A stretch of DNA of 64,000 nucleotides, taken from positions 2,212,001 to 2,276,000 of the forward strand of contig NZ_CP046907.1 in NCBI RefSeq assembly GCF_014083985.1. The letters are read 5' to 3'. The first letter of the stretch is position 1; the number at the start of each line of letters is the position of its first letter. Positions 1 to 8,163 of the stretch are shown one piece after another. A model generated the notes under the pieces. It was given only the letters and a program-made list of their open reading frames with translations. It was not told where the DNA came from and ran no database searches. Both the position numbers and the translations under genes were made by a program. Origin of the DNA: Streptomyces sp. SCUT-3. GTDB taxonomy: Bacteria > Actinomycetota > Actinomycetes > Streptomycetales > Streptomycetaceae.

Positions 1-1137
1 CCCGGCACCGCCCTCGTGCTCAGCGACCGCGGGCCGGCCGGGCTCGGCGCGGAGGTCGGCGTGGACCACCTCGCCGCCTGCGTGGTCGACCTGCGCGGGA
101 AGGTCCGCGCCTCCGCCTACGCGGAGGCGCCCAACCGCGACCATCCGCCGGAGAGGGTCCTGGCCGACCTCGCCGGCCTGGTCGTCCGCGTCGCCCGGGA
201 GGGAGCGGCCGCCGGGCTGCGGCCCGTCGGGATCACCGTCGCCGTGCCCGGACTCGTCGGGCGGGATCCCGGCACCGTGGAGCGTGCCTCCAACCTCGGC
301 TGGGAGCAGGTCCCCGCCGGGCCCCTGCTCACCGCCGCACTGGCCGACGCGGAACCGCCCGCCGGCCCACCCGCCGGCCCACCCGCCGGCACACCCGCCG
401 ACGATCCGTCGGGCAACCCGTCGCACGCGCCCTCCGCCGGCCCCCCTTCTTCCGCCGGCCGCCTGTCCGGGCTGCCGATCGGGTTGGACAACGAGGCGAA
501 CCTCGGCGCCCTCGCCGAACTGTGGCTGGGCGGTCACGACCGCGGCCTGCGGCATTTCCTGCACGTCTCGGCGGAGATCGGCATCGGCGCGGCCCTGGTC
601 GTGGAGGGCCGCCTGTTCCGCGGGGCGCACGGCCACGCGGGCGAGCTGGGGCACGTCCCGGTGAGGCCGGCCGGGCCGGCGTGCCCGTGCGGGGCCCGCG
701 GTTGCCTGGAGCAGTACGCGGGCGAGGAGGCGGTGCTGCGCGCCGCGGGCCTGGACCCGGCCCGTGCCGCCGCCGAGCGCCCGGGGCCGGGCGGGCGCGT
801 GCGGCTGCTCGCCGAACGCGCCGGGACCGACCCCGCCGTCCGGCGTGCCCTGCACCGGGCGGGGAGCGCCCTGGGGCTGGCCCTGTCCGGGGCGGTGAAC
901 GTGTTCGACCCGCAGAAGGTGGTGCTCGGCGGGGGCCTCGCCGAGCTGTCGCCGTGGCTGCTGCCCGGGATCGAGTCGGAGCTGCGCCGCCGGGTGACGG
1001 ACCGCCACTGGCCGGACGGTGCCGTCGCCGTGTCCTCGGTGGGCCGTGAGGGACCGCTGCTGGGGGCGGCCAACAGCGTCGTCCGGTCGGTCCTGGACGA
1101 CCCGACGTCCGTCCGGCCGCGCGAGGACCCTTCCTGA
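1..1137 (+). CDS. ROK-family protein (probable sugar-responsive repressor), 5' truncated by window edge
   Basis: The frame is open from the first base, so the true start lies outside the window, and the N-terminal winged helix-turn-helix usual in ROK repressors cannot be seen. Visible is the two-lobed ROK sugar-kinase-like fold: an opening strand EVGVDHLAACVVDLRGKV and, at nt 682-711, the family zinc motif CPCGARGCLE. Between the lobes (about nt 355-470) is a Pro/Gly/Ala-rich spacer built on repeated PPAG that most ROK proteins lack. A NagC/XylR-type transcriptional repressor is most likely. A ROK glucokinase is the alternative and cannot be excluded without the N-terminus. It stands alone, followed by a hairpin and a gene in the same direction. 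Confidence 0.85.
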   Translation, partial: PGTALVLSDRGPAGLGAEVGVDHLAACVVDLRGKVRASAYAEAPNRDHPPERVLADLAGLVVRVAREGAAAGLRPVGITVAVPGLVGRDPGTVERASNLGWEQVPAGPLLTAALADAEPPAGPPAGPPAGTPADDPSGNPSHAPSAGPPSSAGRLSGLPIGLDNEANLGALAELWLGGHDRGLRHFLHVSAEIGIGAALVVEGRLFRGAHGHAGELGHVPVRPAGPACPCGARGCLEQYAGEEAVLRAAGLDPARAAAERPGPGGRVRLLAERAGTDPAVRRALHRAGSALGLALSGAVNVFDPQKVVLGGGLAELSPWLLPGIESELRRRVTDRHWPDGAVAVSSVGREGPLLGAANSVVRSVLDDPTSVRPREDPS

Positions 1138-1246
1138 CGGCCTCTCCCGAGGGCCCTTCCTGAGTCCCCCCGAGGACCCCTCCCGGTTTCTTTCCCGGGG
1201 TCCCCCCCGAGGGGAAGTCCCGGGGTTCGCCTCCGGCTCCTCTCCG

Positions 1247-1268
1247 CCCCGCGCGGGCCCGCGCGGGG
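1247..1268. terminator. Palindromic hairpin after the ROK gene
   Basis: A 22-bp perfect palindrome (11-base arms CCCCGCGCGGG / CCCGCGCGGGG) lies 110 bp after the ROK stop in an otherwise gene-free 302-bp gap. There is no U-tract, which is usual for Streptomyces terminators. The gap also holds a short imperfect repeat of the end of the ROK gene (GACCCTTCCTGA-like, near 1128-1164). It then holds the presumed promoter of the next gene, where no clear -35/-10 was recognised. Confidence 0.5.
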
Positions 1269-1439
1269 GTGTGCGCCGTGCGTTCCCGGTCTCCGACAGC
1301 CCTCCGCTGTGAGGGAGTTCACCACCGAACGGCATGTTACCGGCGGTAGCCAATGCCGGTCGGCTGTCGTACTGTCACCCGGAACGGGACGTAAGTCAGG
1401 GGACCAGGGGATCGGTGCGATCTCGGGGAAGGGGCCGCC

Positions 1440-2696
1440 ATGAGCGTCGAGAGACACATTCGCAGACACGCCCGCAGGGGTCTGGGCGGGGCCGCCGCGG
1501 CCGTGATGGCGATGACGGCGCTGACCGCGTCCCAGGCGCCGATGTCGGTCGCCGCGCAGTCCGCCGCCGAGCCGAGCCCGCCGCCCGGCACCGCGATCAC
1601 CGGCAACTCGCCCTACCGCACCGAACTGCCCCCGCTGAAGGCCGATCCCGAACCCGAGGCGGCCGCGCCGTCGAAAGCCCCCGACGCCCCTGACGAGGCC
1701 GCGCCCGAGGCGGGTGCCGCCGGCTCCTCGGGCGTCCCCGCCACCGTGCTCGGCGCCTACCGCCGGACCGAGACCGTCATGGCCCGCGCCGTCCCCGGCT
1801 GCAACCTGCCGTGGGAACTGCTCGCCGCCATCGGCAAGGTCGAGTCCGGGCACGCCCGCAACGGCCGGGTGACCGCCGACGGCACCGCCGCCCCGGCCAT
1901 CCTCGGCCCGCAGCTCAACGGCGACGGCTTCGCCTCCATACCCGACACCGACGGCGGCCGGTACGACGGCGACACCGCCTACGACCGCGCGGTCGGCCCC
2001 ATGCAGTTCATCCCCTCCACCTGGGCCTCCTGGGGCGCCGACGGCAACGCCGACGGGGTGCGCGACCCGAACAACATCCACGACGCGACGCTCGGCGCGG
2101 GCCTGTACCTGTGCGCCGACGGCCGGAACCTGGCACGGGCGGCCGACCTGGACCGGGCGGTCCTCGGCTACAACCACTCCTCGGAGTACCTGGCCACCGT
2201 CAAGTCCTGGCTGGGCTTCTACGAAACCGGCGTGCACCGGATCCCGGACACCGGTGCCACCGGCCCCGTCGGCATCGGCATCGGCATCGGCACGGACGCA
2301 GGCGGCACCGGGAGCACCGACGCCGGCCGGAAGCCCGGCGACAAGGGCTCCGAGGGCAAGAAGGACGAGAAGGAGAAGGAGAAGGGGAAGGACGAGAAGC
2401 CCGCGGACTCCGGCTCCGGCTCCGGCAAGGGGGACGGCTCCGGAAAGACCCCCTCCCCGGGCGCCGGTTCCGGCTCGGGCAAGCCGTCCTCCCCCACCCC
2501 CACCCCCTCCGACCCTGCCCCGGCGCCCGAGCCGGAGCCCGGGACCCCGACCGCCCCGGCGCCTTCCACACCTGCGCCCTCCTCCCCGGCACCCGAGCCG
2601 GAGCCCGCGCCGGAGGAGCCGCAGGAACCCGGCTGCCTGACCCCGATCATCGAGAAGATCACCGGCGTCTGCCTCATCCCCCTGCCGCCCTCCTGA
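1440..2696 (+). CDS. Secreted lytic murein transglycosylase (MltB/SLT_2 type)
   Basis: Predicted to cleave peptidoglycan glycan strands outside the membrane. The 418-aa product opens with a basic n-region and a hydrophobic stretch (residues 1-40, ending near SVAAQ) that reads as a signal peptide. The catalytic domain spans about residues 100-265. It contains the probable catalytic Glu in AIGKVESGHA, the block AVGPMQFIPSTWASWG and the late motif VLGYNHSSEYL, the order seen in MltB-like enzymes. The C-terminal 140 residues are low-complexity: a Lys/Glu stretch, then Ser/Gly, then Pro/Glu repeats, probably a wall-spanning linker or protein-binding tail. A ribosome site GGGAAGGGG lies 5-6 nt before the ATG. 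No c-di-AMP riboswitch of the kind found before some Streptomyces wall hydrolases was recognised upstream. Confidence 0.88.
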   Translation: MSVERHIRRHARRGLGGAAAAVMAMTALTASQAPMSVAAQSAAEPSPPPGTAITGNSPYRTELPPLKADPEPEAAAPSKAPDAPDEAAPEAGAAGSSGVPATVLGAYRRTETVMARAVPGCNLPWELLAAIGKVESGHARNGRVTADGTAAPAILGPQLNGDGFASIPDTDGGRYDGDTAYDRAVGPMQFIPSTWASWGADGNADGVRDPNNIHDATLGAGLYLCADGRNLARAADLDRAVLGYNHSSEYLATVKSWLGFYETGVHRIPDTGATGPVGIGIGIGTDAGGTGSTDAGRKPGDKGSEGKKDEKEKEKGKDEKPADSGSGSGKGDGSGKTPSPGAGSGSGKPSSPTPTPSDPAPAPEPEPGTPTAPAPSTPAPSSPAPEPEPAPEEPQEPGCLTPIIEKITGVCLIPLPPS

Positions 2697-2745
2697 TCCC
2701 GCCCCCGCCCGCGTTGCCCGGCCGTGTTTCCGGTCTGCCGCCTGC

Positions 2746-2774
2746 GCCTCCCCGACGGTCTCCGTCGGGGAGGC
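2746..2774. terminator. Strong terminator hairpin after the transglycosylase
   Basis: A perfect 13-bp stem (GCCTCCCCGACGG pairing with CCGTCGGGGAGGC) closes on a three-base loop TCT, about 50 bp after the transglycosylase stop. It is a textbook U-less actinobacterial terminator. The rest of the 350-bp gap to the next gene holds no ORF that I can support. Confidence 0.75.
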
Positions 2775-3046
2775 AGCCCCTCCTCGGACGGCCGACGAAC
2801 GGCCGAGATCGATTTGCCCCCGGCCACCGGATCGCCCAGCCTGGTTTCAGGGCCTGCTCCGCATGCCCCGGCCGGCCCCGCTCCCCGACGGCTCACCGTT
2901 CTGCGGTCCGTCGTGCGGTTCACGTGCGCGACGGGCGGGTCCGTACGAGAGGTCCCGAACGTCGGCCGCCGGTGCAGCAGAAAAAACGTTCGCCCGCAGA
3001 GAGGGGCGGAGGCGCGGCCGGAGAAAGCACGATCGGGAGCAGAGCG

Positions 3047-4078
3047 ATGGACAAGGGCCAAGGGGTGATCGTCGGGGTCGACGGGTCGGACTCCTCGTGG
3101 ATCGCGTTGGACTGGGCGTACCGCGAGGCGGCCCGGCGGAGGACGCGGCTGCGGGTCCTGCACGTCCGGGGAATCGCCCATCCCCTGCAGCACTGGCTCC
3201 GCCGCAGGTCCGCCGCCGCTCCTCCCGGGTCCGACCGCGTCCTGGAGGAGGTCGACGGGCACCTGCCCGAACTCGCCGACGCGCCCGCCTCCGTGGAGAA
3301 GTCCGCGCCCGCAGCGAAGCTCAGCACGCTCAGTCCGGCCCCGGACCTCGTCGAGTACTCCAAGGACGCGGAACTCCTCGTCCTGGGAGCCGTCGGTTCC
3401 AGCGGCACGCGGGAGCACCTGTTCGGCTCGACCGCGCTGAGGTGCGCCGCCTCCAGCTCCTGCCCGACGGTCATCGTCCGCGAACAGCCGCACGAGGTCA
3501 GGAGGGTCCTGGCGGGCATCGACGGTTCGCCGAACCAACTCGACGTGCTGCGTTGGGCGTTCAACGAGGCGGACCGGCACCGGGCCGAACTCCGCGTCGT
3601 CCACGTGATCTGGCCCTGGGAGTGGCCCCCGTACTCGGAGTCCGAGACGGCGCAGGCCGCGCGGCAGATGGTGAGGTTCGCCGTCGAGCAGTTGCCCGCG
3701 AGCCCCAGCGGCCGGGGGGTGTCCGTGGTGGCGGAGGTCGTCCGGCACAAGCACCCCGCCCAGGAGCTGCTGGACAGGGCGCGGGACGCCGATCTCCTGG
3801 TCTGCGGATCGTTGGGGACGGGTTCCGGGGAGGTCTCCGCCTCGCTCGTCCACGCGGCGGCGAAGCACCTTCGCGGAGCGGCGGAGGCGGGGGCGGAGGC
3901 GGCTTCGGCTGCGGACCGCACGGCGCACGCCTTCCCTTCGCACGTGGTGGTCGTTCCCACCGAGCCCGAACCCAAATTCTCCTGGGAATGGGACGAGTTG
4001 GTCGAGGAGGAGCGCGACTGGAACCGGCAGCAGTTCGCTCCGCAGCCCGACGACGTCATGCGTTTCGAGCTTCCCTGA
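3047..4078 (+). CDS. Tandem-domain universal stress protein (UspA family)
   Basis: The 343-aa product has two Usp domains (about residues 4-145 and 150-310). Domain 1 carries the full ATP-binding signature G-2x-G-9x-G-S, in GAVGSSGTREHLFGS. Domain 2 keeps the first two glycines (GSLGTG) but has lost the terminal G(S/T), so only the first domain is expected to bind ATP. An Ala/Gly/Glu-rich insert interrupts domain 2 just before its last strand (HVVVVPT). An acidic tail follows, rich in Glu, Asp and Trp. The ATG at 3047 follows GGGAGCAGAGCG. Family members act in dormancy, hypoxia and general stress. The specific trigger here is unknown. Confidence 0.85.
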   Translation: MDKGQGVIVGVDGSDSSWIALDWAYREAARRRTRLRVLHVRGIAHPLQHWLRRRSAAAPPGSDRVLEEVDGHLPELADAPASVEKSAPAAKLSTLSPAPDLVEYSKDAELLVLGAVGSSGTREHLFGSTALRCAASSSCPTVIVREQPHEVRRVLAGIDGSPNQLDVLRWAFNEADRHRAELRVVHVIWPWEWPPYSESETAQAARQMVRFAVEQLPASPSGRGVSVVAEVVRHKHPAQELLDRARDADLLVCGSLGTGSGEVSASLVHAAAKHLRGAAEAGAEAASAADRTAHAFPSHVVVVPTEPEPKFSWEWDELVEEERDWNRQQFAPQPDDVMRFELP

Positions 4079-4102
4079 GGTGCTGCACGGCCGCTCCTCC
4101 CG

Positions 4103-4128
4103 CGCGGGACACGGGCGCGGGACACGGG
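4103..4128. repeat. 13-bp tandem duplication in the gap before the LCP gene
   Basis: The unit CGCGGGACACGGG occurs twice in direct succession, and a partial third copy (CGCGGG) follows. It lies just after the universal stress gene in the 321-bp gap before the LCP gene. The rest of that gap shows no ORF or clear hairpin. It must hold the LCP promoter. Confidence 0.6.
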
Positions 4129-4399
4129 GCGCGGGTAAAGCCGCGTCAAAGGCGTGGCGCGGTACGTTCCGAATCGGAGAGACCTCCCGGTTCGCCGAGG
4201 AACGATTTCGCCCCCGGCCCTGCTCTGCCCCGAACCGAGCGGATAGTGTGAGCCGCCCGGTGCGGTCGTCCCGCGCCCGTGCGCGGGCCGCGCGCTGTCC
4301 AGGGAGTCGGCCGAGCGGGTGGCCCGGCCGTCGGACCGGGCGGTCGATCGAGCGCCCGGGAGGGGCGCGCCTGCCGGTTACGGAGGGAACACAGCAACT

Positions 4400-6160
4400 G
4401 TGGACACGCACGGCCGTGGGTGGACGGACGACGAGGACCCCGCAGACCAGTGGGTGTTCGACCCTGGCACCGGGAACTACGAGATGCGGCCGGGCCCCCC
4501 GGCCGCGCGACCGGACTCCGTCACCTCCCCGCCGTCAGCCACTCCCTCCGCCGGGCCCTCCGCCGCCACCAGGACCGACTCCCCCCGCCGCCGGGGCCCC
4601 GCGGCCCCGGAGGTCCCGGGGCAGCGCGGCAGGAGGCGGGCCGGCGCTGGCGCGGGGCCCGAACGGGCCGGCGGCACGCCGCCCGGCCGGCGCAAGCGCA
4701 GGGCGGAGAAGAGCGGGAAGCAGAAGGCGCTGCTGTGGACGGGCGGCGTCATGGCCTTCGTGCTGGTCGGCGGCTCGGTCGGCGCCTACCTCGTGTACGA
4801 CCACTTCTTCGGGAACATCGACACGCTCCCCGACGACGGCGCGGGCACCGGCGGCTTCAGCCCGGACCGCGCGATCAACGTCCTGCTGATCGGCACCGAC
4901 AAGCGGACCGGCGCGGGCAACGAGGGGTACGGCGACCGGAACAGCCCCGGCCACGCCGACACCACGATCCTGCTGCACGTCTCCAAGGACCGTACGAACA
5001 CCACCGCGTTGAGCATCCCCCGCGACCTGGTCACCGACATCCCGGACTGCCCGACCACTCAGGCCGACGGCACGCAGAAGGTCATCCCGGGCACGCCGAA
5101 CAAGCGGTTCAACGAGAGCCTGGGCCAGTTCGGCCGCACTCCGAGCTGCACCATGCGGACCGTCACCGAGATGACGGGGATCCGGATCGACCACTTCATG
5201 GTGGCCGACTTCAACGCGGTCAAGACGCTGACCACCGCGGTCGACGGCGTCACCGTCTGCCTCGCGAAGGACGTCGACGACCCCGACTCCAAGCTCAAGC
5301 TGTCGGAGGGCGAGCACACGATCCAGGGGGAGCAGGCGCTCGCCTTCGTGCGCACCCGCAAGAGCTTCGGCAACAGCGGGGACCTCGACCGGATCAAGAC
5401 GCAGCAGCAGTTCATGAGTTCGCTGATGCGCAAGATGAAGTCCGACGACACCCTCACCGACCCGAAGAAGCTGTGGAACCTGGCCGAGGCGGCCACCGAG
5501 GCGCTGACGGTCGACTCCACGCTCAAGGACGTCGGCAAACTGCGCGCCCTGGCCATGGAGCTCAACAAGGTCGACCTGAAGAACATCAGCTTCGCCACGG
5601 TCCCGGTGACCGACAACCCCGCGGAGACGGTCAAGGCGACCGTCGTCCTCCACAGGACGAAGGCGCCCCAGCTCTTCTCGATGATCCGGGAGGACGTCTC
5701 CCTCACCGAGGTGAAGAAGAAGGAGAAGAGCAGGAAGGCGGCCGAGGAGGCGGCCAGGCTCAAGGGCCCCAAGGCCGATCCGTCGCAGGTCCGGGTGAAG
5801 GTCCTCAACGGCGGCGCCAAGGGCGGCTCGGCCCAGACGGTGCTCAACTGGCTGCAGAACGACCAGCTGATCACGAAGTCCGACAACGGCGGCAACGCGC
5901 CCGAGAACGTGGCGAAGACCCAGCTCGTCTACGCCCCCTCGCAGGCCGACCAGGCACGGCTCCTCGCCGAGGTCATGGGCCTGCCCGCGTCGGCGCTGAA
6001 GCCCACCGCGGAGGACGCCGCCGCGGGTGCCGAGCCGGAGCCGATGGCCCTCACCCTCGGCCCGGACTTCCAGGAGCCGGGCGTCCCCCTCGCGGCCCCG
6101 ACAGAGGTGCCGAAGGACATCCCGAAGGTCGAGGCGGACAAGACCGTCTGCGCCGAATGA
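4400..6160 (+). CDS. LytR-CpsA-Psr (LCP) family cell-wall glycopolymer ligase
   Basis: LCP proteins transfer wall teichoic acids or other anionic glycopolymers from lipid carriers to peptidoglycan at the outer membrane face. The 586-aa product has a Pro/Arg-rich cytoplasmic N-terminus and one transmembrane helix (about residues 110-135). The LCP domain follows (about 158-335), starting INVLLIGTDKRTG and including SIPRD and the Arg/Asp cluster FVRTRKSFGNSGDLDRIK. A Lys/Glu coiled linker leads to a C-terminal LytR_C domain (about 463-534). I chose the GTG at 4400, preceded by GGAGGG, because the resulting start MDTHGRGWTDDEDPADQWV is typical of Streptomyces homologues. An in-frame GTG at 4319 would add 27 residues. 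Confidence 0.88.
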   Translation: MDTHGRGWTDDEDPADQWVFDPGTGNYEMRPGPPAARPDSVTSPPSATPSAGPSAATRTDSPRRRGPAAPEVPGQRGRRRAGAGAGPERAGGTPPGRRKRRAEKSGKQKALLWTGGVMAFVLVGGSVGAYLVYDHFFGNIDTLPDDGAGTGGFSPDRAINVLLIGTDKRTGAGNEGYGDRNSPGHADTTILLHVSKDRTNTTALSIPRDLVTDIPDCPTTQADGTQKVIPGTPNKRFNESLGQFGRTPSCTMRTVTEMTGIRIDHFMVADFNAVKTLTTAVDGVTVCLAKDVDDPDSKLKLSEGEHTIQGEQALAFVRTRKSFGNSGDLDRIKTQQQFMSSLMRKMKSDDTLTDPKKLWNLAEAATEALTVDSTLKDVGKLRALAMELNKVDLKNISFATVPVTDNPAETVKATVVLHRTKAPQLFSMIREDVSLTEVKKKEKSRKAAEEAARLKGPKADPSQVRVKVLNGGAKGGSAQTVLNWLQNDQLITKSDNGGNAPENVAKTQLVYAPSQADQARLLAEVMGLPASALKPTAEDAAAGAEPEPMALTLGPDFQEPGVPLAAPTEVPKDIPKVEADKTVCAE

Positions 6161-6201
6161 CGTTTCCCGACGGGTAACCGAAAAAGCGGACCGACGCCGG
6201 G

Positions 6202-6444
6202 TCAGGCGCCGCTCACGGTGCCCGGCCCGGGGACGGGGCCGGACCCGAGGTCGGCGAAGTGGTCGAACTCGCCTGCCTTGACGCCGAGTATGAAGGCCCG
6301 CAGCTTCTCGGGCGTGGTGGTCACCACGACGTCCGGGTCGTCGCTCTCGCGGATCCTGACCGTCCCGTCGGGTGCGGCGGCGACGTAGACGCAGGAGGAC
6401 GCCTCCTCACTGTAGGAGGACTTCTGCCAATCGAGAGCGGACAC
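6202..6444 (-). CDS. DUF397 protein (BldB/WhiJ-cluster type)
   Basis: The 80-residue product has the DUF397 pattern: LDWQKSSYSEEASSCVYVA, then RIRESDDPD and a late phenylalanine (RAFILGVKAGEFD). DUF397 proteins are small actinobacterial proteins, usually encoded beside a Scr1/WhiJ-type DNA-binding protein, and are thought to act as its partner. Here the gene starts 11 nt after the stop of that regulator on the same strand, so the two form an operon. The extra C-terminal Gly/Pro tail (GSGPVPGPGTVSGA) is not conserved in the family. Confidence 0.85.
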   Translation of the reverse strand: MSALDWQKSSYSEEASSCVYVAAAPDGTVRIRESDDPDVVVTTTPEKLRAFILGVKAGEFDHFADLGSGPVPGPGTVSGA

Positions 6445-6455
6445 GTTCGTTCCCT

Positions 6456-7307
6456 TCAGATCTCTCGGACGATGCCGTGGACGAGGTCGCGCGACGCCTC
6501 CGGCGTGAGCGCGACTTCTTCCATGCGGTCCAGGACGAGCCGGTACTTCTCCACCTGGGCTGCGGCATCGATCAGTTCACTGCCGTGGGCGGTGTCGAGC
6601 TGCACCGTGTCGAGTTGTGGCACAGGACCGTACACGTAGTCGACGCCGTGACCCGTGGTGGGGAAGGAGGTCCCGCCGAAGGGGATGACAACGACCGTGA
6701 TGTTGTCCCGTTCGCTCACCGCCAAGAGGTGCTTCAGCTGTGCTTCGGCCACGGCAGGACCGCCGAACTGCATACGCAACGCAGCCTCGTGGACGATCGC
6801 CGTGTATGGGGGTGCCTCCTCCTTGTGGAGGACGGCCTGCCGTTTGATCCGGAAGGAGACCCGATGTTCCACCTCGTGCGGCGGGAGCGGCGGGACGGCC
6901 TCTCCGAAGAGTGCCCTTGCATGATCGGGGGTCTGGAGCAGACCCGGAATATTGATGACCTGGCCGACCCGTAGCGCCAACGCGTGGTGTTCGAGTTCCG
7001 CCAGGTCCAGCAACCGGGTGGAGAGGACCTCCCGGTACTCCTCCCACCAGCCCTTCTTCCGGTCACCGGTCATCCCCGCCAGTGCATCGACGAGCCGTTG
7101 GTCGGAGCAGTCGTAGTTGCGGGCCATGGCCCGCACTCGGTCGGCACTCACCGCGTAGCGGCCAGCTTCGATGTTGCTGATGCGCGCCTGGTTGCCGCCC
7201 AGGAGCGCTGCGGCTTCCGTGGAGGAGATACCCGCACGCTCCCGGAGCTTTCGCAGTTCGGCTCCCAGGCGCTGTTTCCGCGCGGTCGGAGTGCTACGCG
7301 GCGGCAT
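6456..7307 (-). CDS. Helix-turn-helix regulator with DUF5753 (Scr1/WhiJ-like)
   Basis: The 283-aa product has an XRE-type helix-turn-helix at about residues 14-70 (RLGAELRKLRERAGISSTEA, then GGNQARISNIEAGR). The long C-terminal DUF5753 domain follows, with the usual LLQTPDHARALF segment and a VIPFGG strand near the end. Such proteins regulate development and antibiotic production in Streptomyces (WhiJ family), working with a DUF397 partner. The ATG at 7307 gives the standard Arg/Lys-rich N-terminus, and upstream in-frame starts would add an unrelated tail. It is transcribed divergently from an ATPase gene, the same three-gene arrangement as the abaA/whiJ-type loci of S. coelicolor. Confidence 0.87.
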   Translation of the reverse strand: MPPRSTPTARKQRLGAELRKLRERAGISSTEAAALLGGNQARISNIEAGRYAVSADRVRAMARNYDCSDQRLVDALAGMTGDRKKGWWEEYREVLSTRLLDLAELEHHALALRVGQVINIPGLLQTPDHARALFGEAVPPLPPHEVEHRVSFRIKRQAVLHKEEAPPYTAIVHEAALRMQFGGPAVAEAQLKHLLAVSERDNITVVVIPFGGTSFPTTGHGVDYVYGPVPQLDTVQLDTAHGSELIDAAAQVEKYRLVLDRMEEVALTPEASRDLVHGIVREI

Positions 7308-7363
7308 GATTCGCCTTCTCCTTTTCGCACACGTGGTGCAATCTTCACCCCTGGAGGGGAAAT

Positions 7364-7401
7364 TGTAAGTTATTCCATTGTTTCTATGTAAGAAATTACA
7401 T
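7364..7401. promoter_or_regulatory. AT-rich divergent promoter with inverted repeat, probable operator
   Basis: The 165-bp gap between the Scr1-like regulator (-) and the ATPase (+) has an unusually AT-rich core. It holds the perfect inverted repeat ATGTAA-GAAA-TTACAT (7386-7401). The hexamer TGTAAG occurs at 7364-7369 and again at 7387-7392, 23 bp apart. An XRE-family repressor commonly binds such a repeat at its own promoter, so autoregulation is inferred. Confidence 0.55.
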
Positions 7402-7472
7402 CGGCGGCCGTACGCTGCGAGTCGGACCATCGCGTCTTCTCCATCAACTCCGACTCGTCCCAGGAGACTTCC

Positions 7473-8036
7473 ATGACCACGGCGTCCTCGCAGCGTTCTC
7501 GGCCGGAGCCGTCCGATCGGGCGGGTTACGAAGTGGAATCCGGCGTGCCGTGGGCCTACACGCTGCATCTGCCACGTGATCCGCGCGCCGTTGGGGTGGC
7601 CCGCAGGACGCTGCGGGCGGTGCTGGGCGGTTACGGGCTGCGGGAATTGGCCGACACGGCCGAGCTGCTGGCGAGCGAACTGGTCACCAACGCCCAACGG
7701 CACACCGGGGGCGCCTCGTTGATGCGGCTGAGCGGCATGGAGGGGGAACGGGTCCGAGTCGGGGTGTGGGACACCGATCCGGTGGTCCCGCCGCCGTTCG
7801 ACCGGCCGCCGCGCCGGGGCGGGGAGCGGCGGGGCGGAGGGCAGCGGGGCGGGAGCGCCCCGTCCGATCCCGGGGGCGAGGGCGGGCGCGGGCTGCTGCT
7901 GGTGCGGACGTGGGCGGACCGGTGGGGCGGGTACGCGCTGGGCGAGGCGCCGTTCGGGGCGGGCGGGAAGCTGCTGTGGTTCGAGCTCGCCGCCCGGCAG
8001 GAGGGAAGGCCGGACGGCGGGCTCCCGGCGGGGTGA
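7473..8036 (+). CDS. Anti-sigma-type ATP-binding protein (HATPase_c, RsbW-like)
   Basis: The 187-aa product carries a histidine-kinase-like ATPase fold without a kinase core. The N-box is ELVTNAQRHTGG, the G1-like box VGVWDTDP, and the G2-like box GGRGLLLVRTWADRWG. Proteins of this type are very abundant in Streptomyces. They are either anti-sigma factor kinases or partners in WhiJ/Scr1-DUF397 clusters, as the context suggests here. A Gly/Arg-rich insert (about residues 108-130) separates the G1 and G2 boxes. The ATG follows CAGGAGACTTCC. It is divergent from the Scr1-like gene. Confidence 0.82.
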   Translation: MTTASSQRSRPEPSDRAGYEVESGVPWAYTLHLPRDPRAVGVARRTLRAVLGGYGLRELADTAELLASELVTNAQRHTGGASLMRLSGMEGERVRVGVWDTDPVVPPPFDRPPRRGGERRGGGQRGGSAPSDPGGEGGRGLLLVRTWADRWGGYALGEAPFGAGGKLLWFELAARQEGRPDGGLPAG

Positions 8037-8053
8037 GCGGGCGGGGACGGGGA

Positions 8054-8104
8054 ACGGGCGGGGCCCGGGTGCCGGATCGTCTCCGGTGCCCGGGCCCCGC
8101 CCGT
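8054..8104. terminator. Bidirectional terminator between the ATPase and L,D-transpeptidase genes
   Basis: Two 23-base arms (8054-8076 and 8082-8104) pair through their whole length, with only two G-T wobbles, around a five-base loop TCGTC. It sits between convergent genes ending at 8036 and 8164, so it probably serves both. Confidence 0.75.
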
Positions 8105-8163
8105 CGTCGGTGCGGCGCGGGTGCGCCGCCGCCGTGCGCCGCGGGTGGCGGCGCGGTGCGCGG

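Noticed and set aside
1320-1439. Possible c-di-AMP (ydaO-type) riboswitch before the lytic transglycosylase
   Set aside because: Such riboswitches occur before wall hydrolases in Streptomyces, but the conserved core and paired elements were not found in this short leader.
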